Origin: Primula veris
Lineage: Eukaryota > Streptophyta > Magnoliopsida > Ericales > Primulaceae
NCBI GenBank assembly: GCA_963682055.1
Contig: OY821741.1
Span: 1,123,501 to 1,187,500 of the forward strand
Length of the DNA stretch: 64,000 nt
Direction of reading: 5' to 3'
Positions 1 to 10,542 of this stretch are shown here, in pieces; the stretch's first letter is position 1; each line of letters starts with the position of its first letter. Position numbers and translations under genes: made by a program. The notes below the pieces were generated by a model. The model did not search any database, was not told where the DNA came from, and saw only the letters and a list, made by a program, of their open reading frames with translations.

Positions 1-1530
1 AGTTGTAACAAACTTGTTACTAATTCGAAAATTTGTCATTAATATGTCACAAATTGACTAAACTGTCACAAAGATGTTAAAAAAACTGTCGCTATAACTT
101 GTCACAAAAAAAACTATCGGAAATTATACAGATTTTGAGAAGTAGGTAGAGTCTAAAAACCTAACAAATTAGACGGAATTAATAGGATTATACAATGACT
201 AAGAGGAATTAGACAATAGACAACCAAATTTCACTTAACATCCCTTTTGGCGCGTTTTAAAACATTGGTAAAAACTAAAACTATGAATACTAAAGAGAAT
301 TGCAATTAAAATTTAAAATTAAAATTAAAATTTAAAAAAGACTATTAATAAATTCTACTCAATAAGGGGAAGAACAAGAAGATTATTGTGTTTTCTAAAC
401 TAAGTCGCAAGTAGACGGAAATATCCATGATCATTATTCACTTTTTAACTAAGATAATTCATTGACAATGTAAAACCAACATTCTAAAAGGCGAATCCAG
501 GCATAAATTAGGCGGAGTCAAGAAACCTAACAATTTAGATAGGATTAAACATAATTAGACGATGATTAAACAGAATTAGGTTATACATGACCAATTAATG
601 TTTAAAATCCGTATTGTGCGTCGTAAAACATTGGGAAAAACTAAAACTATGAATACTAAATAGAATGGTAGTAACTGAAAGGGAAAAATGATGTTTGATA
701 CCTTTAGTATTAAATTTTACCAATTTAGTATCATACGAATAACCTTTAAGTTTTACCAATTGAATCATCCGTCTATCAATTTTTGTCCAATCAAGAAACA
801 TGTATTTAACAAAGTGACAAATTTGTAGTCATGTTATCTCATCTATTACATATTGAGTGCAATTACGTAACCATCCATACAAATAAATCTCCAAATGTGA
901 GATACAGTGAGTGTAGTTTTGTCTATTTTATGCTGTCGAATCCTTAATATGATCAAAATTAATATATTAGGGATTAAATTGTTAAAACTTAAATTTTAGG
1001 TACTAAATTGGTACGAACTTTTTTCACTAACTAAAATTGAATAAAACTATAATAAATAAAATCTACTCGATAAGGAAAGAAAAGAAGAAGAAGATCACGG
1101 TGTTATCGTGTAATATAATAATATGTTGTTTCTTAAAACTTTTCTCCTAAACTTGTAGTTTTTCAATTAGAACCCTTTATTGTTCAAGGGAATTGTCTCT
1201 CTACACAAATGCCACTAATTCGTCTTAAATTGGTTAAATTGTCATAAAATCGTTATAAAAAATCTCAAATACGGTTAAATATTTTTTTTTTTGTAGTGAA
1301 AATGCGAGTCTAGCCTGAAATTAGGAGGAACGCAGAAAGTAAACGGACCACAAAAACCTAACAAAATATGCATAGTTAACCGGAACAAGACCGTTGTCAG
1401 TTTCCGTTCATAATCCGGCTTTGCGCGTGTTTTTAAATCATTGGTACTTAAAAAATAAAACTATGAATACTAAATAGAATTGTAACTAAAACTTTAAAAT
1501 ATGTGAATATAAATAAAATCTATCTTCCTT
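1..1530. repeat. Long dispersed repeat, copy A (left end cut by window)
   Basis: This stretch is nearly identical to 22451-23945 in the same orientation, differing by scattered substitutions and small indels; both copies diverge just after the shared AATATAAATAAAATCTA. It contains three diverged internal units, each ending in a block with a shared AAACTATGAATACTAAA core (about 283-301, 645-663 and 1460-1478). The preceding part of the repeat is present at 22.0-22.4 kb and again at 8.4-9.3 kb. No coding capacity is visible. It is probably a non-autonomous mobile element or a nest of MITEs; the TTTTAAAACATTGG at unit ends resembles hAT-type MITE termini, but I could not define ends or a target-site duplication. 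Confidence 0.8.
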
Positions 1531-1659
1531 AAAAAAAACTCTGTTAAAATCACAGTTTTTTTTATTGTGCAAGAGAAATATATATATAGATATATATAGA
1601 TACATATATATAGAGAGAGAGAAAGAGATAATATTGAAATAAATAAAATAAAAAATAAA

Positions 1660-4600
1660 ATGCCAGAGGTGAAAATAATAGCAAAGAATTTCATGGAAAT
1701 GGTTTCTTCACTTACTTCTTCAAAACTCAATAAGCTTTATAATAACCCTTTTATTTGTGAAGCTATTCTCAGGTATTTATTTATTTATTTATTTATATAA
1801 CTACCCTTTTTTTATTATTATTATCTCTCTATGTGTGTATATACATATGCATTTTTAGTTAGATAGGGTTTTGGTGTTTTTTTTTTTTTTTGCAAATTTA
1901 AGTTAATACTCACTTAAGAAAATTGGATATTGGAATACATAGTGAAATAATTAATCCTATTTATATGTGTGTATATGTACAACTTTCCCACTTCTCAATT
2001 AGGTAGGATTTTGGTGTTTTTGCAAAATTAAAATTAGTATTCTCTTTAAAATATTGGATTATAAATGTATAGTTAATAATATTTATATACGTGTGTGTGT
2101 GTGTGTGTGTGTGTGTGGTACATCCCAGTTAGATAGGATTTTGGTATTTTTTGCAAATTTAAGTTAATACCCTCTTAAAAAGATTGGATTTTGGAATGCA
2201 TAGTTAATAACTTAATTTCATTAGTTTATATCTTTTTGCATTGTATAAAGAACAACACTTTTTTTATTTTATCTTTTCTATGTGCTTGTTTGGCAACAAC
2301 TTTTTTCTTAGGTTTTTTAGCTTTTTGATTAAAAGAATGCACGAGTGTTTGGCATGTCAGCTTTTTTAGATTTTGGGGAAAAAAGCTTAAAAGCAGGGAA
2401 AATTAGGTGTTTGCGGATTCTTGTAGCTTTTACATATTGATATATCCAAAAACAGAAACTTTCTAATAAAATGAGTTTCTATATCAACAACTCGCTTATA
2501 GTTATAAGTTAAAATAGGTGGTCACTTATCAATAAAACTAAGTTATAAGCCACTTAATAAGTAAAAAAAAGCTACATTGGTGCCAAATACTGGATTGAGC
2601 AGCTTTTTAACCAAAAAATCTGATGCCAAACGGGCCTTATATATTTCTCCGTGTGTATATAGATACATACATATGTGTTATATTTGTATAGGCACTTGCT
2701 CAGTTACACACTTAGGATTTTGGTTTCCTTTTTTTTTTTGCAAAATAAAAGGAATACCCTCTAAAAAAGATTGGATTTTGGAATACATACTGAATAACTA
2801 ACCGTGTGTGTGTGTATATATGTATATTATTTCTGTATAGGTACTTGTTCAGTTAGCTAGGATTTTGGTGTTTTTGCAAACTAAAATAATGCTCACTTAA
2901 AAAAATTGGATATTGGAATGTATAGTTAATAACTTACCCAGTTTCACCATTGTTTTAGATTGACTTTTAATTTTTTGGCAGTTACTGATACCTTCTCGCA
3001 TTGGATTAAAAAGATATGTTGCATCTGTATTGGCACTTGCCAGTTACATAGACAAACTAAATTCAGTACCCTCTAAAAAGATTGAATTTTGAAATGTATA
3101 GTTAATAACTTATCCAGTTTCACAATTGTTTTGAGATTGAATCATAATTTTATTAGTTTATACCTTTTTGTATTGGATAAAGAACCATTTTTTTTTCATT
3201 TGGGAAGGCATTCTCAAGTACCCTCTTCTATTCTTACATATATGGTACATTTGTATAGACACCTGCCCCGTTAAACAGGATTTTGGTATCATTTATGAAT
3301 CTTACATTTCATTACTTGATGAGTTTTGGTATCCTGTTGCAAATTGTAATAGGTACCCTCTTAACAAACTACTAGTTCATGTATAGTTAATAGCTAATCC
3401 ATTTTCTACTATTGGCAAGCTAATAATGGATACACTGTTGTAAAATTAAGTGAGAATTCAATTTTTCTCCGCTTTTACTCCAGAAATAAATCATTTTTTT
3501 ATCATCACCTTTTAGGTACTTGGCCAGTTAATGGGCATCTTGGGTTTTTTGCAAATTTATTCTGATACCATCTTAAAAATAGTGGATTTATGAATGTGTA
3601 CCTAATCAATTTTAACATTGTCAAAATGAAAATGCACACCTTTTTCAGACTGAAAATTTTACTTTTTGAGTCTTTTATGTTTTCTGGACTAATCTTCATA
3701 AAGAAACCATTTTTTTATAATTGAAGTACATATAAAACTGTATACATACATCTGTGTCTATAGGTACTTGGGCAGTAAATAGGATTTTGGTACTTTATGC
3801 ATATTATTAAGTTAATACCCTCTTAAAAAAGTCACTTTTGAATGTACAGTTAATAACTTATCTGCCTGTAACGACCCAGATTTCCAGGAAGGAAATTCTG
3901 TGGTGCGGTATTGTGCGTCAGTCCCACATCGCCCAGATATGAGAGTACCCGTGTGGTATATAAGCTTAAAAGATCCATTTCCTATCAACAAGGCCTTTTA
4001 AAAGCCGTGCGGCACAACAGCGAGGACGGAACTCCACAGTTAAGCGTGCTTAGCTTGGAGTAGTACCAGGATGGGTGACCCCCCTGGGAAGTTGTGCCAA
4101 AGCGGACAATATTGTTGATACGGGCGTGGCGGTTCGGTCCGTCGGGCCGGGCCGTTACAGATGGTATCAGAGCCTCTATCTGGCCGGAAATGTGGGGACT
4201 AGCACGTGTGTGTGAGCCCCTAAAGGACGACGTGCCCGACGAGGACGTCGTGCCTAAAGGGAGGGTGATTGTAACGACCCAGATTTCCAGGAAGGAAATT
4301 CTGTGGTGCGGTATTGTGCGTCAGTCCCACATCGCCCAGATATGAGAGTACCCGTGTGGTATATAAGCTTAAAAGATCCATTTCCTATCAACAAGGCCTT
4401 TTAAAAGCCGTGCGGCACAACAGCGAGGACGGAACTCCACAGTTAAGCGTGCTTAGCTTGGAGTAGTACCAGGATGGGTGACCCCCCTGGGAAGTTGTGC
4501 CAAAGCGGACAATATTGTTGATACGGGCGTGGCGGTTCGGTCCGTCGGGCCGGGCCGTTACACTGCCTGTATGGAGACTTGTCCAGTTGATAAGTTTTTG

Positions 4601-6512
4601 GTATCTTGTGAAACTGTAATTGGTACCCTCTTTCATTGAATTTGTTGGCTGATGAGGATTTTTGATCATTTTTTTTAACATATCTTCTGCGGTTTTATTT
4701 TTATCCGCATGTTCCCTTTCCTCTTTATTCCCCTTGAAAAATTGGGCTTGTGTCTTCGTAGCAAATTGGAATGAGCTAACTAAGAATGTATCTAATTACT
4801 TATGAGTTACTTTGATATGTAAAACTTGTTTTTTATGCTAGCAAATTGGAATGAGCCAAGTCTAACTAAGTATGCATCTAATTACTTATGAGTTCTTTTG
4901 ATCTGTAAAACTTGTTTTTTATGCCTTTTTGTTCAGATCTTTGCCGCCGTTAGCCAAGAAATATGTATTGCTTATGTTGTGCATAGATGAACCTGTACCA
5001 TCAAAGCTGTTGGAAGAGTGGTTACTTAAAGATGGAATTACCAAACATAAAGTAGCCATTGATAAATTGGTTCAGTTGAGAATAGTTACTGAAAATAATG
5101 AAAGGTATGCGTAGCTCTTCCTTCATTATCCTTACCCTTTTTTTTGTAATCATTATCCTTACTCTTTTAGTTGTAGGATGAATGAAAAATTAAGTAGTTT
5201 GAAAACTAAGTACATAAACTTTTATTAGGTGCATGTTTCCATTAAGCCATTAAGGTCATGCAAATAAAGCATGTCTGCATAAATTTCTTTCATCTGAAAT
5301 ATGTAAGAGTTACTTTCATCTGAGAAAACTCCTAAAATAAGAAATAAGAGGATGAAGCTGATTTACATTTATGTTATTATTTGTGTATAAGGAGGTGGAT
5401 TGTGACCACCTTTTTTTGTAGAATTTTTTGTTCGTAATTGGTATTAGTATAGTTTTTTTTATGCAACTTTTGATCTGTCGGTGCTCTGATAATCTTTCTA
5501 ATTGACAGGAAAAAGGAAACTACTTACAAATTGAATCCAATCTTTCAGATAAACCTCCAAAAGCACATAGTACATGGGTAAGTTTTAATCAACAAGGTGA
5601 GACTCTCGGTGTTAATGCAGCCTTAATATACAAAACTGAATATTTCAAAACCAGTTTTTTTAGTTACAACTCTTTATCTGAAATGGTATAAGTTATGTTT
5701 CCCGGAGAAAATTCAACTAGTTCACATCCCTCTTTTCAGAAACCTGACATGCTTAACCCTTTGTTAAAGTTCTTTATGGTTTTATATATGAAATAGTTCA
5801 TTATGAATCAATTCATGGTGTGCTTCTACTTATAAATTTATGACATAAGTAGATGACTTTTAGCTGTTTGCTGCAGTGGAGTTTTACCAAGAGAACCAAT
5901 GTCTTCTGACATCACAGTGAGGCTTCCAAGCTTGGACGATTTAGAGGAATATGCCAAACAACAATGGGAGGTGTGAATTTTATTCTTTTTCTCCTTTTGA
6001 TTGTAGCTTTGTAGCTTTTAAGCTCTTTTTTTTTTTTTTTTTTTTTAAACTTGGTGGTTTTGCTTCAAAACTGCAACCATACAAGCTGTTGTTTCATGAC
6101 TTTTCTTTTTGTACAGTGCTTTTTGCTTAATCTTATAAGCTCCTCTAAGAAGGAGAGGACGACAAATTTCAGCTCTTCTTTGATGAGGATTTTCCAGAAC
6201 GGGCTTCTGAGTCAAAGGTTTTTTTCTTCTCACAAATGCATTCAAGTTTCACCATTTATCCTTATAAAAGGCTCTGTCTGTATCAGTGTATCTTACAGGT
6301 TTTTCACTTTCTATTCCCGTTTTTTAGAGACAAAGAAGCTCCAAGGTTAACAAAGAGTGGGTTCCAGTTCTTGGTACGTTTGGAAAGAAAACTGTTTGGT
6401 TTAGTTTTGTAGCTCTTTGCTTATATACTTAATTGATCATTGTGTATTACAGCTGATGGAAACAAATAAACAACTTTGGTACATCATCAGAGAATATATA
6501 TCTAATTCAGAG
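1660..6512 (+). CDS. TFB2: TFIIH core subunit p52 (TFB2/GTF2H4), 5' half only
   Basis: Seven exons can be joined without a stop: 1660-1772, 4937-5104, 5509-5577, 5877-5970, 6117-6217, 6328-6373 and 6453-6512, giving 217 codons with consistent phases and GT..AG introns. The product starts MPEVKIIAKNFMEMVSSL and contains RSLPPLAKKYVL, EEWLLKDG, LQKHIVHGGVLPREP and LWYIIREYISNSE, which are hallmarks of plant TFB2. In the family p52 is a TFIIH core subunit of about 450 residues that holds and stimulates the XPB helicase in transcription initiation and nucleotide-excision repair. Only the N-terminal half is here: after the donor at 6513 I find no further TFB2 exon, and a dispersed repeat begins near 6985. 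Readthrough past exon 7 meets a stop after 13 codons. It is either a recently truncated duplicate or a gene broken by rearrangement; a distant continuation is unlikely because other genes follow. Confidence 0.85.
2282..2640. mobile_element. MITE-like insert with GTTTGGCA-type inverted ends
   Basis: The left end reads GTGCTTGTTTGGCAACAAC and the right end TGATGCCAAACGGGCCTTA, so the termini are imperfect inverted repeats around GTTTGGCA. The insert interrupts the intronic repeat array of TFB2. Ends of this kind are common in plant non-autonomous DNA transposons. I could not find a clear target-site duplication, so the exact boundaries and superfamily are uncertain. Confidence 0.45.
3867..4562 (+). 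mobile_element. Complete Cassandra TRIM retrotransposon
   Basis: Two LTRs of 293 bp (3867-4159 and 4270-4562) read identical by eye, start TGTAACGACCC and end GGGCCGTTACA. The internal domain is only 110 bp. A primer-binding site TGGTATCAGAGC (4162-4173), complementary to the initiator methionine tRNA 3' end, follows the 5' LTR, and a purine tract AAAGGGAGGGTGAT precedes the 3' LTR. A perfect 5-bp target duplication CTGCC flanks the element (3862-3866 and 4563-4567). Each LTR contains 5S rRNA-like sequence, which is the defining trait of Cassandra. It encodes no protein and would depend on enzymes from other LTR elements. It lies in TFB2 intron 1 in the same orientation as the gene. Identical LTRs indicate recent insertion. 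Confidence 0.95.
4027..4092 (+). promoter_or_regulatory. 5S rRNA-derived Pol III internal promoter in Cassandra 5' LTR
   Basis: The block contains AGTTAAGCGTGCT (box A, 4038-4050) and AGTACCAGGATGGGTGACC (box C region, 4062-4080), followed by CCTGGGAAG, all in 5S rRNA order. The same block recurs in the 3' LTR (4430-4495) and, on the minus strand, in the solo LTRs at 12579 and 17019. In Cassandra elements this region is known to support independent Pol III transcription; activity of these copies is not shown by sequence alone. Confidence 0.8.
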
Positions 6513-6984
6513 GTATTCCACTTAGTATTGCTCCCTCAAATTGAATGGTTATAATATAGCTTTATAGAAATCGGGCTGCACACCAGTTATCATTAGGATT
6601 AAATTGCCTTATCTGTTCTTTTGACAATAAATTAATAATAAATTAGTATCGGAATAAGTAACCCTTGGAAAGCGATCCTTTTTTCGGGTTTCTTTCAAAT
6701 TGTGAGTAGCGAAATGTTAGCATTTTTTGTTGCATTAATTAAATTTGCTAAATTTATTTATTTATGGTGTGATTGATATTAGTTTTTAAGAGAAATTATA
6801 TGCAGTGATGAGAAAGCTAACATGTAAGTAGGATCAACTTTGTGTTTGATTCTTCAATGAAATATTTTTGTTACGCTTGGCTTCTGAGCAATTAATATTT
6901 GTTTGTTGAAATCTAATTCCTTGTTTTTTTGGGATCAAATACTATGAAGTTAAGTCATTTTTATTAGTACATGTTGGTAATGAT

Positions 6985-7165
6985 TTAAATTGTGATCGAC
7001 GAATATAACTCTTTCAGACTTCTATAGTTATAGCGGTCACGCTAGCAAATTAAGATAGCCATCTCACGATTCAAGACATTGTTGAATGCAAATTCGGATA
7101 CAAATTATTGCACGTGTGTATAAAACAACATAAATTCGAATACAAATCATTCCTAAAGCTCAACA
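6985..7165. repeat. Dispersed segment shared with 27330-27512
   Basis: About 165 bp starting CGACGAATATAACTCTT is over 90 percent identical to 27347-27512 in the same orientation. A more diverged copy is part of the last intron of the PITH-domain gene (about 30150-30262). The segment starts where TFB2 homology has ended, so it may lie at a rearrangement junction. No open frame of note. Confidence 0.75.
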
Positions 7166-7250
7166 AACAACCGGAATCGATAAAAGGGAGTAATTATATA
7201 TGCATATACACGTACACACGTTTTACATAAGAGTGACAAAACCTTACTAG

Positions 7251-7676
7251 CTAAACAATACTGAGAGTGTCTTCTTGGTCGGGTTCTTGCTCTCGTCGAA
7301 AACAAACACAGATAAAAGGGTTTATGGACTTAAGAAATGAAAGGGTATGTTTGGCATAGTTTGTGAGGGTGCGGAACCAGGGAGAAATGACTAGTAAAGG
7401 AATATAAACAGCAAAGAAGTTCTGTGGTGTCAAGAAGAAGGAACAAATCAATAAGAGAGCAAACGAATACGAAAAATCACCAGGGTCGAAGCGGATTGAG
7501 TTGGATATTATAACGTGGTTCTTTGCAGAAAAAAGGAGACAAAATAAAGAAAAAGTAGAGAGAATAAAGAAGAATAAAAAAGATGATATGATGAGTTGGA
7601 TATAATGTGAGTACATTATGGCTAAGCAGCATAAGAGTGGGAGAAAAAACCTTAAATCTAAAGTAAAACTTGCCAT
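7251..7676 (-). CDS. Small hydrophobic (membrane) protein, unknown function
   Basis: An uninterrupted 141-codon frame starts at 7676 in a good plant start context (AAAATGGC) and ends at 7251. The product has hydrophobic stretches at about residues 8-32, 34-50, 68-86 and 88-100, suggesting two to four membrane segments, then a polar, acidic tail ending EDTLSIV. A TATAAATA box lies at 7748-7755, about 75 bp upstream of the start, which supports a real promoter. I do not recognise the family. Part of its upstream region is duplicated, without the coding sequence, at about 17830-17900 on the opposite strand. It could also be a chance open frame; length, start context and TATA box together make a gene somewhat more likely. 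Confidence 0.5.
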   Translation of the reverse strand: MASFTLDLRFFLPLLCCLAIMYSHYIQLIISSFLFFFILSTFSLFCLLFSAKNHVIISNSIRFDPGDFSYSFALLLICSFFLTPQNFFAVYIPLLVISPWFRTLTNYAKHTLSFLKSINPFICVCFRREQEPDQEDTLSIV

Positions 7677-7747
7677 TTTAAGAAGAAGAGAAACACAAAA
7701 ATATGAGAGACATGATTTAGTTAAAAAGGAAATCTAAGTTATGTATA

Positions 7748-7755
7748 TATTTATA
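7748..7755 (-). promoter_or_regulatory. TATA box of the small membrane protein gene
   Basis: TATAAATA on the minus strand, 72-79 bp upstream of the proposed start codon. The surrounding sequence is conserved in an inverted copy at about 17830-17900. Confidence 0.45.
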
Positions 7756-7799
7756 AAAGAGATAAATAATAAAAAGCGATCTATACAAGGGGTGAAGTG

Positions 7800-8339
7800 A
7801 ATAGCCCAGGGAAATGGGAGTATATATATAGAAATATAATGGTACATTGAATAGCATGTCACCTTATTTTATCATATAAATACGGTTATAGTGACAGGTC
7901 CATATAAATCCGGCTATTAGAATGTATTAATACATGTATTATAGTAATTGTATAATTTTTTTTAAGTTTTTTAGAATTTTTTTTTAATAAAACAAGCAGG
8001 AGGGCATGTAAGGGGATAGAGAACAGATGGAAGATTTGGACTCTTATAGTGAAGATAGTGAGTATCATTCTATTATAACAAGTCAATCCAAGTTAAATGA
8101 GGATGTCCAATTTAGTTATTTTTTTTTTTCAAAAATATCACTACATCTTTATATTAATTACAATAATATTATACTCACATAAAAATATAAAAAGTAAAAA
8201 ACTAATAAAACTATTTATCATTCTTTAACAAATAAAAATTATTTTAAAATTTAAACTATGTTTATTTTTTTTATATTATTCACATATTTAATTATAACAT
8301 AACTATATATACTTTTTATATTTTTATTGCATCCAATAT
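7800..8339. other. Intergenic AT-rich spacer, no gene seen
   Basis: The spacer has short direct similarities to 17630-17665 (ACGGTTATAGTGA and ATAGTGAGGATAGTGAG-like strings) but no credible reading frame. Confidence 0.5.
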
Positions 8340-9300
8340 ATATTGTTTTCTATTGGTGGATGCGAAGAAAAGGAGAATGTGACACATCCAATATATATTG
8401 TTGGCTTATGATGTAATGCTGGAAAATCATCGCCATTCTGTCACTATCATATATAGACTTCCACATCTATCGTGAATAATTAAAAAGACATATCGTGAAT
8501 AATTAAAAAGACAATGATTGTTTTTCACTACAAATATTAGCCAACACTATCGTATATTAGCCAAACAATACACCAGTGTATATATACATGAGAATGGATT
8601 TCCAAAAAGTGGACCCCCTGATGTGAAGTGTATATTCTCGTAAAAAGTCCAACTATCATTTTAGAAATTTCCTGGTTGTTGTAACCAAAAAAACCATGTA
8701 AAAATTCCACTTCCTCTGGTTGTAACCAAAAAACAAATGTAAAAAGTCCGGTACATAAATCCTTCGAGAAACCAAATATTGAGTAAGTGAAAATAGAACT
8801 CATTTCAACCAAACTATAAAAACCAGTCAAATATTGTCGTGTGAGCTAATCGATCTGGCCGAGAAATATGCAGACGTTAGCAGATCAAGACAAACAGATA
8901 AATATGAAGTCGTGGATACCCTTGTGCTCTACGTACTCGGCACAACGGGCTGAATAATTAATTATCATTAAGGTGCCAACACACTCCGATACATGAGAAT
9001 GGATTTCCAAAAGTGATATTAGCAAAAATTTAAGACAATGATTGTTTTTCACTACAAAATACTATCAAGTTTAATACGTCAATTTTTGACAGAATTTTAT
9101 TAATTATTCTTTTTGATTCGGTAATCACAGATTCACAAGAAAAAATGTTCAAGTTAGTCATGGGTTTTGGAATTTTAAATTATGAAAACCGAAAAGAATC
9201 AAATATATTTCCCATTTTACAAGTATGTAGCGGAAATATCCATGATATCGTTACTCACTTTTTAAATAAAATAATTTAGGGAAATATCCATGATATCGTT
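8340..9300. repeat. Third, partial copy of the long dispersed repeat family
   Basis: 8420-8475 matches 22013-22070, and 8985-9285 matches 22080-22392, in the same orientation. Two exact 23-bp tandem units (CATATCGTGAATAATTAAAAAGA-like, 8468-8514) and a repeated ATCCAATATATATTG block also occur. The match to the 22-kb copy stops at TAATTTAGGG near 9283; AAATATCCATGATATCGTTAC is then repeated just before the Copia LTR. The remainder of the repeat is absent, consistent with the retrotransposon plus later rearrangement. Confidence 0.7.
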
Positions 9301-9311
9301 ACAAGTCTTAA

Positions 9312-10142
9312 TGAAAAACTCTCAGACTCCCTCTAGGTTTTTCTGCCTATCTCTATATTGCTCATACCTTATAACTATCACTCAAAATATCAATGGCATC
9401 CCACCATTGTTTTTAATTTAAAAGCTCACGGTGTATTCTCTCAAGAATGAATTCTTTATAATTTATAACACACTTTTTACAAGCATAGTTATCAACTATT
9501 TATAGGAGTAAAACCAATCTTCTTTCTTCAAGATCTTGATGATTGTTTTTGACTCTTTTGATTGACTTCAATCCTTCCATATTGCACGAGATACTTCAGC
9601 GTAGGATTGAGCATAATCTTCATACGTTAATACCTGTTAATAACTAGCTTAAAAATAGGAGTTAGTCTTTTCCTAAAACAAGGAACATATAAGATAGTAT
9701 CTTTTAGAGATAAAATCTTTCTGAATATATTTTGAAACATTAACTCCATATATTATTCAATCTAAAATAGATCATACTGATTTTGACAGGAAACATAGGC
9801 TGAATTAAGTGATAAAGACTTGCATGAAAATAGAGATCTATGTTGCCTAATTAAAGGAAACATATTTTTATACACTAATCTTCTTGTATCCTTTAGGCAA
9901 TATCTTTACTTATCACTTTAATATTCTCAATATACACAAACTAAATCTTTAAGAACATATATATCCTGCATATTTTAAAACAAATAAACATTATTAAAGA
10001 ATAGTAAACCAGAAATACAGAACTGGACAGGATCCTCACTTATAAACTTAAACCTGTCTCAATTCTTAACAATCAACTAGAATTATTTAGTTCAAACCAA
10101 TAGACAACAAATAGTTCATAGGCCAGAAATCTGGTCCTAACA
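9312..10142 (-). repeat. 3' LTR of the Sirevirus-like element
   Basis: The internal edge is clear: on the minus strand TGTTAGGACC follows the purine tract at 10142. The outer edge is inferred near 9312, where the strand would end ..TTCA; no second LTR exists in the window to confirm it. The LTR contains an ACTATAAATAGTTG TATA-like region near 9495-9510. Confidence 0.65.
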
Positions 10143-10542
10143 ATCTCCCCATTTGTTATTGGTTTTGACAAATAATCTAAGTTTATGTAAAACACTCCAC
10201 CTGCAAATTTGTTAGCTAACACAGTCTTTTACTGTATATTTTTTTCCAGTGCTTTTGAGTTAACCAATTAAGCCCCCCCTGCAAGTTAGAATAGCAGACA
10301 TCATTTAAACACAGACAACTATCCATTCACCAGACTTTCAGAACATATTCAAATTTCAACAAGAAACAGAATTCAAAAATAAATTGCAGAATAAACATAA
10401 GGCCAAAAATACTGGCACAAGATAGTCTTAACACATAATTTGCAGAAACAGAAATTAAAATTGAAATTCAAAGCATAAACATAAACATAAACACATAAAC
10501 TCCATTCTCCCCCTATTTGTCAGAATCAGGACACACTAGGTT
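10143..10542 (-). promoter_or_regulatory. Multiple polypurine tracts upstream of the 3' LTR
   Basis: On the minus strand, AAATGGGGAGAT abuts the LTR. Other purine runs occur at about 10274-10281 (GGGGGGG) and 10507-10515 (AGGGGGAGA, preceded by TTCTGACAAAT). Repeated purine tracts before the 3' LTR are a known Sirevirus trait, and the last one is the functional primer site in the family. Confidence 0.5.

Larger units (their letters stand above)
1857..4640 (+). repeat. Degenerate repeat array in TFB2 intron 1
   Basis: About ten diverged units share the order TTAGATAGGATTTTGGT, TTTTGCAAA, ATACCCTCTTAAAAA, GATTGGATTTTGGAAT and ATAGTTAATAACTTA. Anchors (the GGATTTTGG-like block) fall near 1862, 2005, 2136, 2713, 2858, 3278, 3540, 3782 and 4587, with a partial unit near 3050. 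A (GT)n tract lies at 2091-2117. Units are about 130-260 bp apart except where a MITE-like insert (2282-2640) and the Cassandra element (3867-4562) interrupt them. They explain why this intron is 3.2 kb long. No protein is encoded. Confidence 0.75.

Noticed and set aside
4027..4092. Genuine 5S rRNA gene
   Set aside because: Only the internal promoter part of 5S is conserved and it lies inside LTRs with a TSD; this is the Cassandra LTR, not an rRNA gene.
4094..4345. 83-codon open frame spanning the Cassandra element
   Set aside because: It runs through LTR, primer-binding site and the next LTR; Cassandra elements encode no protein and the frame is due to the GC-rich LTR sequence.
8537..8830. 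97-codon minus-strand frame (MTGFYSLVEMSSIF..)
   Set aside because: It lies in repeat-derived DNA shared with other loci, has no recognisable domain and no promoter support.
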